A stretch of 64,000 nucleotides of DNA from Pontimicrobium sp. SW4 (GCF_039954625.1 NZ_CP157199.1:496001-560000), one strand, 5' to 3'. Shown: positions 29,086 to 37,906, numbered from the stretch's first letter. Made by a program: numbers and translations. The notes: generated from the letters alone by a model not told the origin.

Positions 29086-30081
29086 ATGAAAAACATATTT
29101 AAGTATTTAGTATTAGTATTAGTATTAGTAATCACTTCTTGTAAAGATGAGGTGCAAAATAAGCGTCTTGTAGGAAATGTTTTTGGTACTTCTTACTCAG
29201 TGCAATATGAAGCACCAGCAACCGAAGTTGATTTTCAAGAACAATTCGACAAGTTGTTTTATATCATTAACAAATCGATGTCAACGTATCAAGCCAATTC
29301 TATTATTTCTAAAATAAATAGAAATGAAGGAGTCTCTATTGATTCCCATTTTAGAAAGGTTTTTGATGCTGCAAAAGAAATTTATTCTGAAACAAATGGC
29401 GCTTTCGATCCAACTATTGGTGTAATGGTTAATGCTTGGAATTTTGGATCGGATGATGGTATTGAAAATTTAGATAAAACAGTTATTGATAGTTTAATGC
29501 AAACGGTTGGTTTTAATAAAGTTTCGCGAGAGAATGATAAAATTATTAAGGAACATGAAGGAACAATTATTGATTTTAGTGCTATCGCTAAAGGTTATGG
29601 AGTAGACGTTATTGCTAATTTTTTAGAAACTCAAAAAGTAGAGAGTTATTTGGTTGAAATAGGAGGTGAAATAAGAACTAAAGGACTTAATTTAGGAAGC
29701 GGAAATCCTTGGAAAATAGGCGTGGAAAATCCAAATTTTGATGGCACGCAAACCGTTATGAAAGCTATTTCGTTAACTGATGAAGCCATGGCAACTTCTG
29801 GAACTTATAGAAAATTTAGAGTAGATGAAAATGGTAATAAATATGCACATATTATTGACCCTAAGACAGGTTATTCAAGTAAAAACAATGTGTTAAGTGT
29901 ATCAGTAATTGCTAAAGAATGTATGATTGCAGATGCCTATGCTACTGCTTTAATGACCATGACAGTTGATGAAATAAAGAGTTTTTCTAAAAACCATACT
30001 GAACTTAAGTTATTTGTTATTTTCGAGAATGATAGCAGGCAATTAGAAACCTTGTCTTTAAACGATTTTCCCGAAGAATAA
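29086..30081 (+). CDS. apbE: FAD:protein FMN transferase ApbE (lipoprotein)
   Basis: 331-residue lipoprotein (Cys19 in VITSC) that moves FMN from FAD onto Thr residues of target proteins outside the inner membrane. Family blocks visible are MSTYQANSIISKINRN, TNGAFDPTIGVMVNAWNFG, IDFSAIAKGYGVD, and the C-terminal HIIDPKTGYSS with AYATALM. The natural targets here are NqrB and NqrC. Four copies of TTAGTA (29107-29130) encode the Leu-Val run of the signal peptide. Confidence 0.95.
   Translation: MKNIFKYLVLVLVLVITSCKDEVQNKRLVGNVFGTSYSVQYEAPATEVDFQEQFDKLFYIINKSMSTYQANSIISKINRNEGVSIDSHFRKVFDAAKEIYSETNGAFDPTIGVMVNAWNFGSDDGIENLDKTVIDSLMQTVGFNKVSRENDKIIKEHEGTIIDFSAIAKGYGVDVIANFLETQKVESYLVEIGGEIRTKGLNLGSGNPWKIGVENPNFDGTQTVMKAISLTDEAMATSGTYRKFRVDENGNKYAHIIDPKTGYSSKNNVLSVSVIAKECMIADAYATALMTMTVDEIKSFSKNHTELKLFVIFENDSRQLETLSLNDFPEE
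29107..29130 (+). repeat. (TTAGTA)x4 hexanucleotide tandem repeat in the apbE signal sequence
   Basis: Four perfect copies of TTAGTA, in frame from codon 8 to 15 of apbE, each encoding Leu-Val. Copy-number slippage would lengthen or shorten the hydrophobic core by two residues without a frameshift. Confidence 0.9.
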
Positions 30082-30085
30082 ACGA

Positions 30086-30850
30086 TTATTTTGTTACAAC
30101 TGGAATAATTTCTCCTTTTGCTAAACAGTATTTTATTATTTCTTCTTCAGAAATATTCACTGTATAATCTACTTCCTCAACTTTAAATCCAATAGAACGG
30201 AGTTTATCGAAATAATCACGTCCATAGATGCGTACGTGGTCATATTGACCAAATATTTTAGCGCGTTCTTCTTTATTTGTAATTGAATCATCTTCAAAAG
30301 TTGTATCTCGATTTAAATCCTGCGGAATTTGAAATATTCCCATACCTTCAGGTTTTAGTACACGATACAATTCTTGCATTGCTTTGGTGTCATTTGGAAT
30401 ATGCTCTAAAACATGATTACATAAAATAACATCGTAGCTATTATCTTCAAAAGGAAGGTTACAAATATCAGCTTTCACATCCGCAATAGGAGATTCTAAA
30501 TCTGTGGTGGTATAATCTATATTTTTTAAATCTCTAAAACGTTTTAAGAAGCATTGTTCAGGAGCAAAATGCAATACCTTTTTTTGAGCTGAAAAGAAAT
30601 CAGTTTCATTTTTTAAATAGAGCCAAAGCAATCTATGACGCTCTAATGATAATGTAGAAGGCGATAATGCATTATTACGCTGATTACCATAGCCATAGGG
30701 TAAAAACGTTTTGAAACTTTTATTATCTATTGGGTCGGTATAAGTATCTCCTTTTAAGAAAAAAGCTAAAAATGGACGTAAAGTGTAACTTAACCTAATT
30801 AGAAAAGGTCTTGGTAAAAAGTTGAGAAAAAATTTAAAAAGGTTTTTCAT
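30086..30850 (-). CDS. Class I SAM-dependent methyltransferase
   Basis: 254-residue protein with a methyltransferase-11-type core: the SAM region around VLHFAPEQCFLKRFR and ADICNLPFEDNSYDVILCNHVLEHIPND, then MQELYRVLKPEGMGIFQIP. The N-terminal 55 residues are basic and hydrophobic (LPRPFLIRLSYTLRPFLAFF) and may bind a membrane or substrate. The substrate is not evident. It converges with apbE. Confidence 0.85.
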   Translation of the reverse strand: MKNLFKFFLNFLPRPFLIRLSYTLRPFLAFFLKGDTYTDPIDNKSFKTFLPYGYGNQRNNALSPSTLSLERHRLLWLYLKNETDFFSAQKKVLHFAPEQCFLKRFRDLKNIDYTTTDLESPIADVKADICNLPFEDNSYDVILCNHVLEHIPNDTKAMQELYRVLKPEGMGIFQIPQDLNRDTTFEDDSITNKEERAKIFGQYDHVRIYGRDYFDKLRSIGFKVEEVDYTVNISEEEIIKYCLAKGEIIPVVTK

Positions 30851-30905
30851 AAGCTATTACACTGAGATGCACAAAGTTTCACAGAGACTCTCAGAGAAAA
30901 TTAAT
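30848..30905 (+). repeat. Left flank of an imperfect inverted repeat around the GxxExxY gene
   Basis: The plus-strand stretch with CTATTACACTGAGATGC and, further on, CTCAGAGAAAA resembles the minus-strand sequence just upstream of the GxxExxY start (TTATTACATAGAGATTC ... CACAGAGAAAA). The two flanks form long imperfect inverted repeats of about 50 bp that bracket the gene. Confidence 0.55.
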
Positions 30906-30912
30906 TATAGAT

Positions 30913-31290
30913 TCACTGAGGTGTATTTATAAATCGTTTAATTCCGTTTTTTAAAAGTTTTGTATGAAAGTTAATAAGTAAACCCAATGGATAATTACCA
31001 AGTTTCATATAAGTCAGTGTTTGTGCAGAATGCACATCAGTGAATGCTTCTACAGTTTTTAGTTCTATAACAACTTGATTTTCTATTAATAAATTAATTC
31101 TGTAGCCATGATCTAATTTAAGATCTTTATAGACTATTGGGAGAGCGATTTCTTTTTTTACATTTAAACCTAAAGCTTCTAACTCAAATAACAAACATTC
31201 TTGGTAAGCAGATTCTAATAATCCAGGACCTAAAGCACGATGAACAGTAATAGCTGCTCCAATAATATTTTCAGTTAGTTTGGTATTCAT
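30913..31290 (-). CDS. GxxExxY protein
   Basis: 125-residue protein of the GxxExxY family. The naming motif is GPGLLESAY (G, then E and Y at the proper spacing). The later HGYRINLLIENQVVIELKTVEAF block has the alternating D/E-x-K pattern (ELKTV) of PD-(D/E)xK nuclease-like folds; the nuclease reading is inference. These genes often occur in several scattered copies per genome. Here the gene sits between imperfect inverted repeats, with its start within a CTCTGTGTAACTC-type repeat. Direction is the same as the methyltransferase and map. Confidence 0.85.
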   Translation of the reverse strand: MNTKLTENIIGAAITVHRALGPGLLESAYQECLLFELEALGLNVKKEIALPIVYKDLKLDHGYRINLLIENQVVIELKTVEAFTDVHSAQTLTYMKLGNYPLGLLINFHTKLLKNGIKRFINTPQ

Positions 31291-31341
31291 TTTTTCTCTG
31301 TGTAACTCGGCTGCTGCTCTACGAATCTCTATGTAATAACT
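31291..31341 (-). repeat. Right flank of the inverted repeat around the GxxExxY gene
   Basis: Read on the minus strand, this stretch begins at the map stop codon with AGTTATTACATAGAGATTC and ends with TTACACAGAGAAAA directly before the GxxExxY ATG. It is the inverted partner of the sequence at 30848-30905. Confidence 0.55.
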
Positions 31342-32160
31342 CTAAAGTACTAAAGCCTTTTGCCTAAATTCATTTTCTTCATTGCTTTCAATTCCAAGAG
31401 CTTCATATATGTATGCAAATGTCGACAGTAATTCGGGTTTTCCATCTATAATTGCAACATCATGCTCGAAGTGTGCACTAGGTTTTCCGTCTAATGTAGT
31501 AATTGTCCAACCGTCTCTATGTTGTTTAATACGATGTGTTCCCATATTAATCATAGGTTCAATAGCAACGACCATTCCTTCAATGAATTTCTTACCACGA
31601 CCTCGTTTACCATAATTTGGCATTTCTGGATCTTCATGCATTTTGCGTCCTAAACCATGACCAACTAATTCTCGTACTACTCCATAACCATGATCTTCAC
31701 AATATTTTTGAATAGCATAGCCAACATCACCAATTCTATTGTTTATTTTAAACTCTCTTATGCCAACATAAAGAGATTCCTTTGTGACTTTAAGTAATTT
31801 TTCAGTTTCAGGCTCTATTTCACCAACAGCAAATGTGTATGCATGATCACCATAAAAGTCATTTTTAATGGCGCCACAATCAATTGAAATAATATCACCT
31901 TCTTTTAACGGTTCATTTGTAGGAAAGCCATGAACCACTTGTTCGTTAGGACTCATGCATAAGGTGTTTGGAAAATCATACAACCCTAAAAACCCCGGAA
32001 TAGCATCTTGCGAACGAATATAGTCTTCGGCTAATTTATCTAGTTGTAAGGTAGTAACACCTGGCTTAACTTCTTTGGCTAACATTCCTAAGGTTTTAGA
32101 AACAACCAAAGCACTTTCACGCATTAACTCTATTTCTTCTCTTGTTTTTACTACAATCAT
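31342..32160 (-). CDS. map: Type I methionine aminopeptidase
   Basis: 272-residue cytoplasmic enzyme that removes the initiator methionine. The five metal ligands are in place: D94, D105, H168, E201 and E232, in DCGAIKN, GDHAYTF, GHGLGRKMHEDP, IEPM and HFEHDV. The enzyme lacks an N-terminal extension (type Ia) and carries a longer C-terminal tail (YEALGIESNEENEFRQKALVL region) than E. coli Map. Transcribed singly, divergent from the CoA-transferase gene. Confidence 0.95.
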   Translation of the reverse strand: MIVVKTREEIELMRESALVVSKTLGMLAKEVKPGVTTLQLDKLAEDYIRSQDAIPGFLGLYDFPNTLCMSPNEQVVHGFPTNEPLKEGDIISIDCGAIKNDFYGDHAYTFAVGEIEPETEKLLKVTKESLYVGIREFKINNRIGDVGYAIQKYCEDHGYGVVRELVGHGLGRKMHEDPEMPNYGKRGRGKKFIEGMVVAIEPMINMGTHRIKQHRDGWTITTLDGKPSAHFEHDVAIIDGKPELLSTFAYIYEALGIESNEENEFRQKALVL

Positions 32161-32255
32161 ATTTAAAAAATAATGGCAAAGATACTTAAAATTAAGATGT
32201 AATTATTTTTTCTCTTTTTATGACATTTGACAGGTTATTTAAGATAGCTTATCAA

Positions 32256-32263
32256 TATTTTTG
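32256..32263 (+). promoter_or_regulatory. Candidate -7 box (TATTTTTG) for the CoA-transferase gene
   Basis: TATTTTTG fits TAnnTTTG and lies 17 bp before the start at 32281. A TTG is present 26 bp upstream (32227-32229), slightly beyond the usual spacing. Confidence 0.4.
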
Positions 32264-32280
32264 TCTTAATAAAATTAGTT

Positions 32281-33555
32281 ATGAAGTATAAATCAGTAAC
32301 GGCTGAAGAAGCTGTAAAAATTGTTAAATCTAAAGATAAAGTATACATACAAGCAGCAGCAGCTGTTCCACAAGTTTTAATTAGAGCTTTAACTGCAAGG
32401 CACGAAGAATTACGAGGTGTAGAAATTTGTCAATTACATACAGAAGGAGAAGCACCTTATGCAAATCCTGAGCTTAGGGAAAGTTTTCATGTGAACTCTT
32501 TTTTTATTGGAAAAAATGTTCGCCATACACTTAAAGCTGGGAATGGATCTTATACGCCAGTTTTTTTAAGCGAATTACCTTTGTTGTTTAAGCGTAATAT
32601 TGTGGATTTACAAGTGGCGTTAATCCATGTGTCTGTGCCAGATAATCATGGTTATTGTTCGTTGGGAGTTTCGGTTGAAGCTACTTTAGCAGCTATTGAA
32701 AATGCCGATTATGTTATTGCTCAAGTAAATAAGCAAATGCCACGTACTTTTGGAGATGGTATTATTCATGTATCTGAGGTTGATGCTTTTGTAGAATGTG
32801 ATGAACCATTACCAACACATCCAGTTGTTGAACCTACAGAAATTGAAAGCAAAATTGGAAACCATGTTGCGAGTTTAATAGATGATAAAAGTACACTGCA
32901 AATGGGAATTGGAAATATTCCAAATGCTGTATTGTCAAGATTAACTAACCATAAAAACTTAGGGCTGCATACCGAAATGTTTTCGGATGGTGTTATAGAT
33001 TTAATCTTGAAAGATGTTATTAATGGGAATCATAAAGGTATAAATCCGGGTCGTGCTTTGGCTACTTTTTTAATGGGGTCTCAACGACTATATGATTATG
33101 TTGATGACAATCCATATATCGAAATGCGAACATCAGATTATGTAAATGATGTTTCTATTATCAAGCAAAACCCTAAAATGGTAGCTATAAACTCTGCGAT
33201 TGAAGTAGATGTTACTGGTCAAGTTTGTGCAGATTCTATTGGAGCAAAAATGTATTCTGGTGTTGGCGGTCAAATGGACTTTATTCGTGGAGCATCTTTA
33301 AGTGAAGGAGGAAAAGCTATAATCGCTTTGCCATCAGCAACAAAAAAGGGAGTAAGCCGAATTGTACCATCTTTAAAACCTGGTGCTGGAGTTGTAACTA
33401 CCAGATCTCATGTGCATTATGTTGTGACTGAATATGGTATTGCTAATCTTTACGGAAGAACTATAAAAGAACGTGTTAAAGCACTAGTGAATATTGCACA
33501 CCCAGACCATAGAGAATCAATTGATAAACAATATTTTGATCTAATAAGAGACTAA
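32281..33555 (+). CDS. Acetyl-CoA hydrolase/CoA-transferase family protein
   Basis: 424-residue cytoplasmic enzyme of the acetyl-CoA hydrolase/4-hydroxybutyrate CoA-transferase family. The GMGIGNIPNAVL glycine loop, the TEMFSDGVIDL block with the probable catalytic Glu, and the C-terminal HYVVTEYGIANLYGRT are family hallmarks. It would shuttle CoA between acetate (or another short acid) and an acyl-CoA. Which acids are used cannot be told from the sequence. Confidence 0.92.
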   Translation: MKYKSVTAEEAVKIVKSKDKVYIQAAAAVPQVLIRALTARHEELRGVEICQLHTEGEAPYANPELRESFHVNSFFIGKNVRHTLKAGNGSYTPVFLSELPLLFKRNIVDLQVALIHVSVPDNHGYCSLGVSVEATLAAIENADYVIAQVNKQMPRTFGDGIIHVSEVDAFVECDEPLPTHPVVEPTEIESKIGNHVASLIDDKSTLQMGIGNIPNAVLSRLTNHKNLGLHTEMFSDGVIDLILKDVINGNHKGINPGRALATFLMGSQRLYDYVDDNPYIEMRTSDYVNDVSIIKQNPKMVAINSAIEVDVTGQVCADSIGAKMYSGVGGQMDFIRGASLSEGGKAIIALPSATKKGVSRIVPSLKPGAGVVTTRSHVHYVVTEYGIANLYGRTIKERVKALVNIAHPDHRESIDKQYFDLIRD

Positions 33556-33966
33556 TTATCTGAAAAAGTCAAAAAAACCTTTTCTCTTTTTAGAATTTGG
33601 AAATTCTGGGGATTTATTAGTAAGTTTTTGGTAAATCTCGCCCCAACCTAATATGCCTCCAAGATTACGATCATCAATAAAAACATCAGCATGGATTTTA
33701 CGGCTTTTGGTATAATCGAATTGCTCTTCAGGGAAACTTTTATTTACTGCATAAAACTCAATACCGTTTTCTTTACAAAACTTAACGGCATCTTCTAATT
33801 TTAAACTACTTCTATAAGTCCATAAAATTAATCGATGACCATCTTCTTGCAATTTTTTTAAGGTTTCGAATGCAAAAATTCTTGGTTTACCAATTCCTGG
33901 GTAATCATCATCAACGATGGTTCCATCAAAATCTATAGCAATTGTTAAGCGATTATATAGTTTCAT
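33556..33966 (-). CDS. BT0820-type HAD family phosphatase
   Basis: 136-residue HAD-superfamily protein. Motif I is DFDGT (near residue 12), motif II is the LWTYRS region (Thr), and motif IV is the acidic VFIDDRN. There is no large cap domain, which fits the small BT0820 family of Bacteroidota. The ATG at 33966 is preferred over the in-frame GTG at 33972. It abuts the stop of the convergent CoA-transferase gene. The substrate is unknown. Confidence 0.88.
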   Translation of the reverse strand: MKLYNRLTIAIDFDGTIVDDDYPGIGKPRIFAFETLKKLQEDGHRLILWTYRSSLKLEDAVKFCKENGIEFYAVNKSFPEEQFDYTKSRKIHADVFIDDRNLGGILGWGEIYQKLTNKSPEFPNSKKRKGFFDFFR

Positions 33967-33984
33967 TAACACTAAAAATTTTCA

Positions 33985-35502
33985 CTAAAGTAATGAATTT
34001 TGTGTCATTACTTTAGGTTTTTCGATGCCGATAAGTTCTAAAATAGTAGGAGCAATGTCACCTAAAATACCATTTTTTATAGTTTTTATGTTTTTGTCAA
34101 TTAAAATAATTGGAACAGGGTTGGTCGTATGAGCTGTATGTGGTGAGCCATCAGGATTAATCATTGTTTCGCAATTCCCATGATCGGCAATAAGGATGGT
34201 TGTATAATTATTTTCTAAGGCTGTTGTAATAATTCTTTCAACACATGTGTCTACAGCTTCACAAGCTTTAATAGCAGCTTCCATAACACCTGTATGACCT
34301 ACCATGTCTCCATTTGCAAAATTTAAGCAGACAAAATCAGTCTTCCCTTTTTTTAATTCTGGAACTAAAACATCCGTTAGTTCATAGGCGCTCATTTCTG
34401 GTTTTAAATCGTAGGTTGCTACTTTAGGCGAATTACATAAAATTCGTTGCTCACCTTTAAAAGGCTCTTCTCTTCCTCCAGAAAAGAAAAAAGTAACATG
34501 TGGGTATTTTTCGGTTTCAGCAATTCTAATCTGGGTTTTGTTATGCTTTTCTAATACTTCTCCTAAGGTGTCTTTAAGATTATCTTTGTTGAAAATCACA
34601 TAAATACCTTTAAAAGTTTCATCATAGTTAGTAAGTGTCACATAATGTAGTTGTAATTTATGCATATTATACTCATGAAAATCTTCCTGTGTCAAAGCTT
34701 GTGTAAGTTGTCTGCCACGATCAGTTCTGAAATTAAAGAAAATAATAACATCCTTTTCTGAAATAGTAGAAATTGGCTCGTTGTTATTATCTACTTTAAT
34801 AATTGGTCTTAGAAATTCATCAGTAATATCGTTTTCATAACTTTTACGAATTGACTTAGGAATATTTTCTGAATGTTCTCCTTTTCCGTTAACTAAAGCA
34901 TCGTAAGCCAGTTTAATACGTTCCCAACGTTTGTCTCTATCCATGGCATAATAACGCCCAGTGACAGATGCAAGTTTGGTTGGTGTATTCTCAATATGTT
35001 TTTCTAGTTCAGTAATAAAACCATAACCAGATTTTGGGTCTACATCACGACCATCAGTAAAAGCATGAACAAATGTATTCTCTAAACCAAATTCATTGGC
35101 AGCATCTATAAGTCCAAATAAATGATTAATATGAGAATGTACACCTCCATCACTAACAAGTCCTAAAAAATGAACTTTTTTATTATGTTTTTTTGCATAA
35201 TTAAAAGCTTCAACTAGAGTTGGTTCGTTTTGTAGTGTTTTGTTTTTTACAGCTAGATTTACTTTAACTAAATCTTGATATACAATACGTCCAGCGCCAA
35301 GATTCATATGTCCTACTTCGCTATTTCCCATTTGACCTTCTGGTAAACCAACATGTAATCCGTCAGTACGTAAACTTGCACTTGGATATTTTGTATAAAG
35401 ATTATCTATAAAGGGTGTGTCGGCATGTTCAATGGCTGATACTTTTGGATCTGGGGATTTTCCCCAACCATCCAAAATCATCAAGATTACTTTTTTGTTC
35501 AT
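33985..35502 (-). CDS. gpmI: 2,3-bisphosphoglycerate-independent phosphoglycerate mutase
   Basis: 505-residue Mn-dependent glycolytic enzyme that interconverts 3- and 2-phosphoglycerate. The first metal ligand D11 lies in MILDGWG and the phosphoserine nucleophile is S61 in GQMGNSEVGHMNLGAG. The late metal-binding blocks NGDMVGHTG and IADHGNCE are present. The ATG at 35502 starts the conserved MNKKVILMILDGWG; the frame is open further upstream to 35535 without a match. The BT0820-type gene follows 18 bp downstream. Confidence 0.96.
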   Translation of the reverse strand: MNKKVILMILDGWGKSPDPKVSAIEHADTPFIDNLYTKYPSASLRTDGLHVGLPEGQMGNSEVGHMNLGAGRIVYQDLVKVNLAVKNKTLQNEPTLVEAFNYAKKHNKKVHFLGLVSDGGVHSHINHLFGLIDAANEFGLENTFVHAFTDGRDVDPKSGYGFITELEKHIENTPTKLASVTGRYYAMDRDKRWERIKLAYDALVNGKGEHSENIPKSIRKSYENDITDEFLRPIIKVDNNNEPISTISEKDVIIFFNFRTDRGRQLTQALTQEDFHEYNMHKLQLHYVTLTNYDETFKGIYVIFNKDNLKDTLGEVLEKHNKTQIRIAETEKYPHVTFFFSGGREEPFKGEQRILCNSPKVATYDLKPEMSAYELTDVLVPELKKGKTDFVCLNFANGDMVGHTGVMEAAIKACEAVDTCVERIITTALENNYTTILIADHGNCETMINPDGSPHTAHTTNPVPIILIDKNIKTIKNGILGDIAPTILELIGIEKPKVMTQNSLL

Positions 35503-35534
35503 TTCGCGAAAATTACAAGTCAAAGATAAAAACA

Positions 35535-35558
35535 AAATCCTGCTAATTAGCAGGATTT
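35535..35558 (-). terminator. Rho-independent terminator downstream of the M48 peptidase gene
   Basis: Perfect palindrome AAATCCTGCTAA / TTAGCAGGATTT, followed on the minus strand by a T-rich tract. It lies between the M48 gene and gpmI, both on the minus strand, so gpmI should have its own promoter. Confidence 0.85.
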
Positions 35559-35584
35559 ATTAATAAAATGCTATAACATTTGTG

Positions 35585-36358
35585 CTATTGATTTTTGTAT
35601 TTTTCAATCGCTTCCTTAATTTTTTCTACGCGATTTTCTGGGTCAGGATGAGTACTCATACGCTCTGGAGTTCTATTTGGTCCTGCGGCTGCTTTTAGTA
35701 TTTCCATAACGCCTATCATTTCTTCAGGGTTATAGTTAGATTTCATCATAAATTTCACACCTAGATCATCGCTTTGTAATTCATCATCTCTACCATAACT
35801 CATGTTAACCATTTGTGCGATAGCAGCAGCACCTTGCGCTGTATTTGGATCTATGCCTACTGCAACACCATTTAGAATACCTTGCATTAAGCCTTGGTTT
35901 GCCATTCTTTCTGCAGAATGCCTACCAACTACATGACCAATTTCATGACCTAAAACACCAGCCAATTGGTCTTCATTTTCAAGCTTAGAAAAAAGAGCAT
36001 AAGTAATAAAGATTTGACCTCCAGGAAGGGCAAAAGCATTAATGGTGTTTTTGTCGGCTAATAAATGGAAGTCGTACTTATAACCAGTTTGTTTAGCAAT
36101 ACTATTATCTACTAAACGGTTTCCAACTTGGTCTACAAATGCTTGGTAGTTCTCGTTTGGATATAAACCTCCGTGTTGTTGTGCCATTTGTGGAGCTGCT
36201 TGTAAACCCATGGCTATTTCTTGTTCTTCATTTAAAGCAATATGTTGTTTTTCGCCAGTATAAGGATTAGTCTCAGCACTTGAACAATATTTGATGACAG
36301 CAAACAGTACTATTCCTGCTCCAATTAATAATCTTACTTTACGATTTCCTCCTCTCAT
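35585..36358 (-). CDS. M48 family zinc metallopeptidase (BepA/LoiP-like)
   Basis: 257-residue membrane-anchored or exported peptidase. A hydrophobic segment at about 9-24 is followed by the catalytic domain. The zinc site is H138-E139-x-x-H142 in LGHEIGHVVGRH and E193 in DELQSDDLG. It ends with the STHPDPENRVEKI block typical of the M48 family. Similar periplasmic enzymes take part in outer-membrane protein quality control. Single gene with its own terminator. Confidence 0.92.
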   Translation of the reverse strand: MRGGNRKVRLLIGAGIVLFAVIKYCSSAETNPYTGEKQHIALNEEQEIAMGLQAAPQMAQQHGGLYPNENYQAFVDQVGNRLVDNSIAKQTGYKYDFHLLADKNTINAFALPGGQIFITYALFSKLENEDQLAGVLGHEIGHVVGRHSAERMANQGLMQGILNGVAVGIDPNTAQGAAAIAQMVNMSYGRDDELQSDDLGVKFMMKSNYNPEEMIGVMEILKAAAGPNRTPERMSTHPDPENRVEKIKEAIEKYKNQ

Positions 36359-36506
36359 GTTAGTGTTTTTTTTTAGTGTTTTAAATTTACAAAAGTTTAT
36401 AGAAATTTAAATAATTAGTCTAATGCTCTATAATTAATTGACACATAAATTAAAAAATGTCACGTTTTTAAAATTATATTTGATTGACTTTTAAATAAAT
36501 CAAATC

Positions 36507-36932
36507 ATGTCTTACGATTTTAAATTGGTATCGGCGAATAATATTCATGCTATACTACCATTGATGCAAAAATTTACTAATAGAAAGTTTACAAATGACG
36601 TTTTACAAAAACGTTTTTCGGAAATGTTTACACAAAATTATGAGTGCGCTGGAATTTATAATGGTAATGAGTTAATTGGCATATGTGGTATGTGGTTTTG
36701 TACAAGGCATTATTCGGGTAAAAGTGTTGAGATAGATCATCTTTTTATTGACGAAAAGTATAGAGGTAAAGGTCTTGGAGATTTATTTTTTAAATGGATT
36801 TATAAGTATGTAAAAAACAAAGGATGTGAAGAAATAGAGCTAAATACCTATGTAACTAATCATCCTTCTCATAAATTTTATTACAATTTAGGGTTTAAAA
36901 TTTTAGGATATCATTTTACGAAGAAATTGTAA
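36507..36932 (+). CDS. GNAT family N-acetyltransferase
   Basis: 141-residue acetyltransferase. The acetyl-CoA-binding loop R/Q-x-x-G-x-G/A appears as YRGKGLG, preceded by the IDHLFIDEKY strand and followed by LFFKWIYKYVKNKG. The C-terminal HKFYYNLGFKILGYHF block is the usual GNAT end. The substrate is not evident. Confidence 0.9.
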   Translation: MSYDFKLVSANNIHAILPLMQKFTNRKFTNDVLQKRFSEMFTQNYECAGIYNGNELIGICGMWFCTRHYSGKSVEIDHLFIDEKYRGKGLGDLFFKWIYKYVKNKGCEEIELNTYVTNHPSHKFYYNLGFKILGYHFTKKL

Positions 36933-36962
36933 TTTTTGCTTTAACTAAACAAATAGATTATA

Positions 36963-36970
36963 TATATTTG
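36963..36970 (+). promoter_or_regulatory. Candidate promoter (-7 box TATATTTG) of tRNA-Gly
   Basis: TATATTTG fits TAnnTTTG and lies 11 bp before the 5' end of the tRNA; a TTG at 36936-36938 stands 24 bp further upstream as a possible -33 element. Confidence 0.55.
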
Positions 36971-36981
36971 ACCTCAATATT

Positions 36982-37054
36982 GCGGGAGTAGCTCAGTTGG
37001 TAGAGCGTCAGCCTTCCAAGCTGAATGTCGCCGGTTCGAACCCGGTCTCCCGCT
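36982..37054 (+). tRNA. tRNA-Gly (anticodon UCC)
   Basis: Complete cloverleaf: acceptor stem GCGGGAG/CTCCCGC, D-arm with AGCTCAGTTGGTAGAGC, anticodon stem TCAGC/GCTGA with loop CTTCCAA (anticodon TCC), T-arm GCCGGTTCGAACCCGGT, discriminator T. No CCA is encoded. Followed at once by a terminator. Confidence 0.97.
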
Positions 37055-37055
37055 C

Positions 37056-37088
37056 AAAAAAGCTTCACAATTATGTGAAGCTTTTTTT
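37056..37088. terminator. Rho-independent terminator after tRNA-Gly
   Basis: Stem AAAAAGCTTCACA / TGTGAAGCTTTTT around loop ATTA, with a T-run. It also lies just after the convergent pepE gene and can serve both directions. Confidence 0.93.
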
Positions 37089-37098
37089 ATAGATTTAT

Positions 37099-37806
37099 TT
37101 ACTTCAAAAAATTAAGACTAGAATTTGTAGCTATTTCGTAAGGTAGTTTTTCATGCAAAAATATTCTTGCCGATAAATTCCCTTTTAAAATAATATCTTC
37201 ATTTGTAACTTTTAAAAAGCTACCTTCTCTTAAACCAATAACAGGTTGTGTATTGAATTGATGAAACTCTTGAATCCTTGTTTCTCTAGTTTCTCCCATG
37301 TGAGTACTTGATGGATCAGGATCTAAATAGTGCGGATTTATATTAAAAGGCACTAATCCTAATGCTTTGAAGCTTGGAGGATATACAATAGGCATATCAT
37401 TAGTGGTATTTATAGTTAAGCCACAAATATTGCTTCCTGCGCTAGTTCCTAAGTAAGGTGTGCCATTTATAACTGCTTTTTGGAGCGGTGTTATTAAGCT
37501 ATTTTTATATAGCTGATTAACTAATACAAATGTATTACCACCACCAACAAAAATACCTTTTGCATTATTTATAGCATCCTCAGGGTTTGCAAACTCATGT
37601 ATACCTTTTACGGTTTTATTTATTTTGACAAAAGCATCTTGAGCTTTTCTAGTATAATCTTTATGAGAAACACCACCTGGTCTTGCATACGGAATAAATA
37701 GTATTTCGGTAGTGTCTTTAAAAAGCTCTTTTAAATCTGACAATAAATAATCTAAAAAACCGCTTCCATGTACGGTTGAAGTGCTGGCTATAAGAATTTT
37801 TTTCAT
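37099..37806 (-). CDS. pepE: Dipeptidase E (aspartyl dipeptidase)
   Basis: 235-residue S51-family serine peptidase that splits Asp-Xaa dipeptides. The nucleophile is S122 in LGTSAGSNICG, and the NINPHYLDPDPS block carries the catalytic His. FVGGGNTFVL (87-96) is a family block. The ATG at 37806 (MKKILIASTSTV) is preferred over an upstream in-frame ATG at 37842. Transcribed singly. Confidence 0.93.
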   Translation of the reverse strand: MKKILIASTSTVHGSGFLDYLLSDLKELFKDTTEILFIPYARPGGVSHKDYTRKAQDAFVKINKTVKGIHEFANPEDAINNAKGIFVGGGNTFVLVNQLYKNSLITPLQKAVINGTPYLGTSAGSNICGLTINTTNDMPIVYPPSFKALGLVPFNINPHYLDPDPSSTHMGETRETRIQEFHQFNTQPVIGLREGSFLKVTNEDIILKGNLSARIFLHEKLPYEIATNSSLNFLK

Positions 37807-37906
37807 TTGGCTAAATAATGTCGTAAATTTATGTAAATGCATTATTTAACAAAAGTTTAAAAGCTATTTACATTTAATTAAGATAAGTAATCACTTCCTT
37901 TAACAC

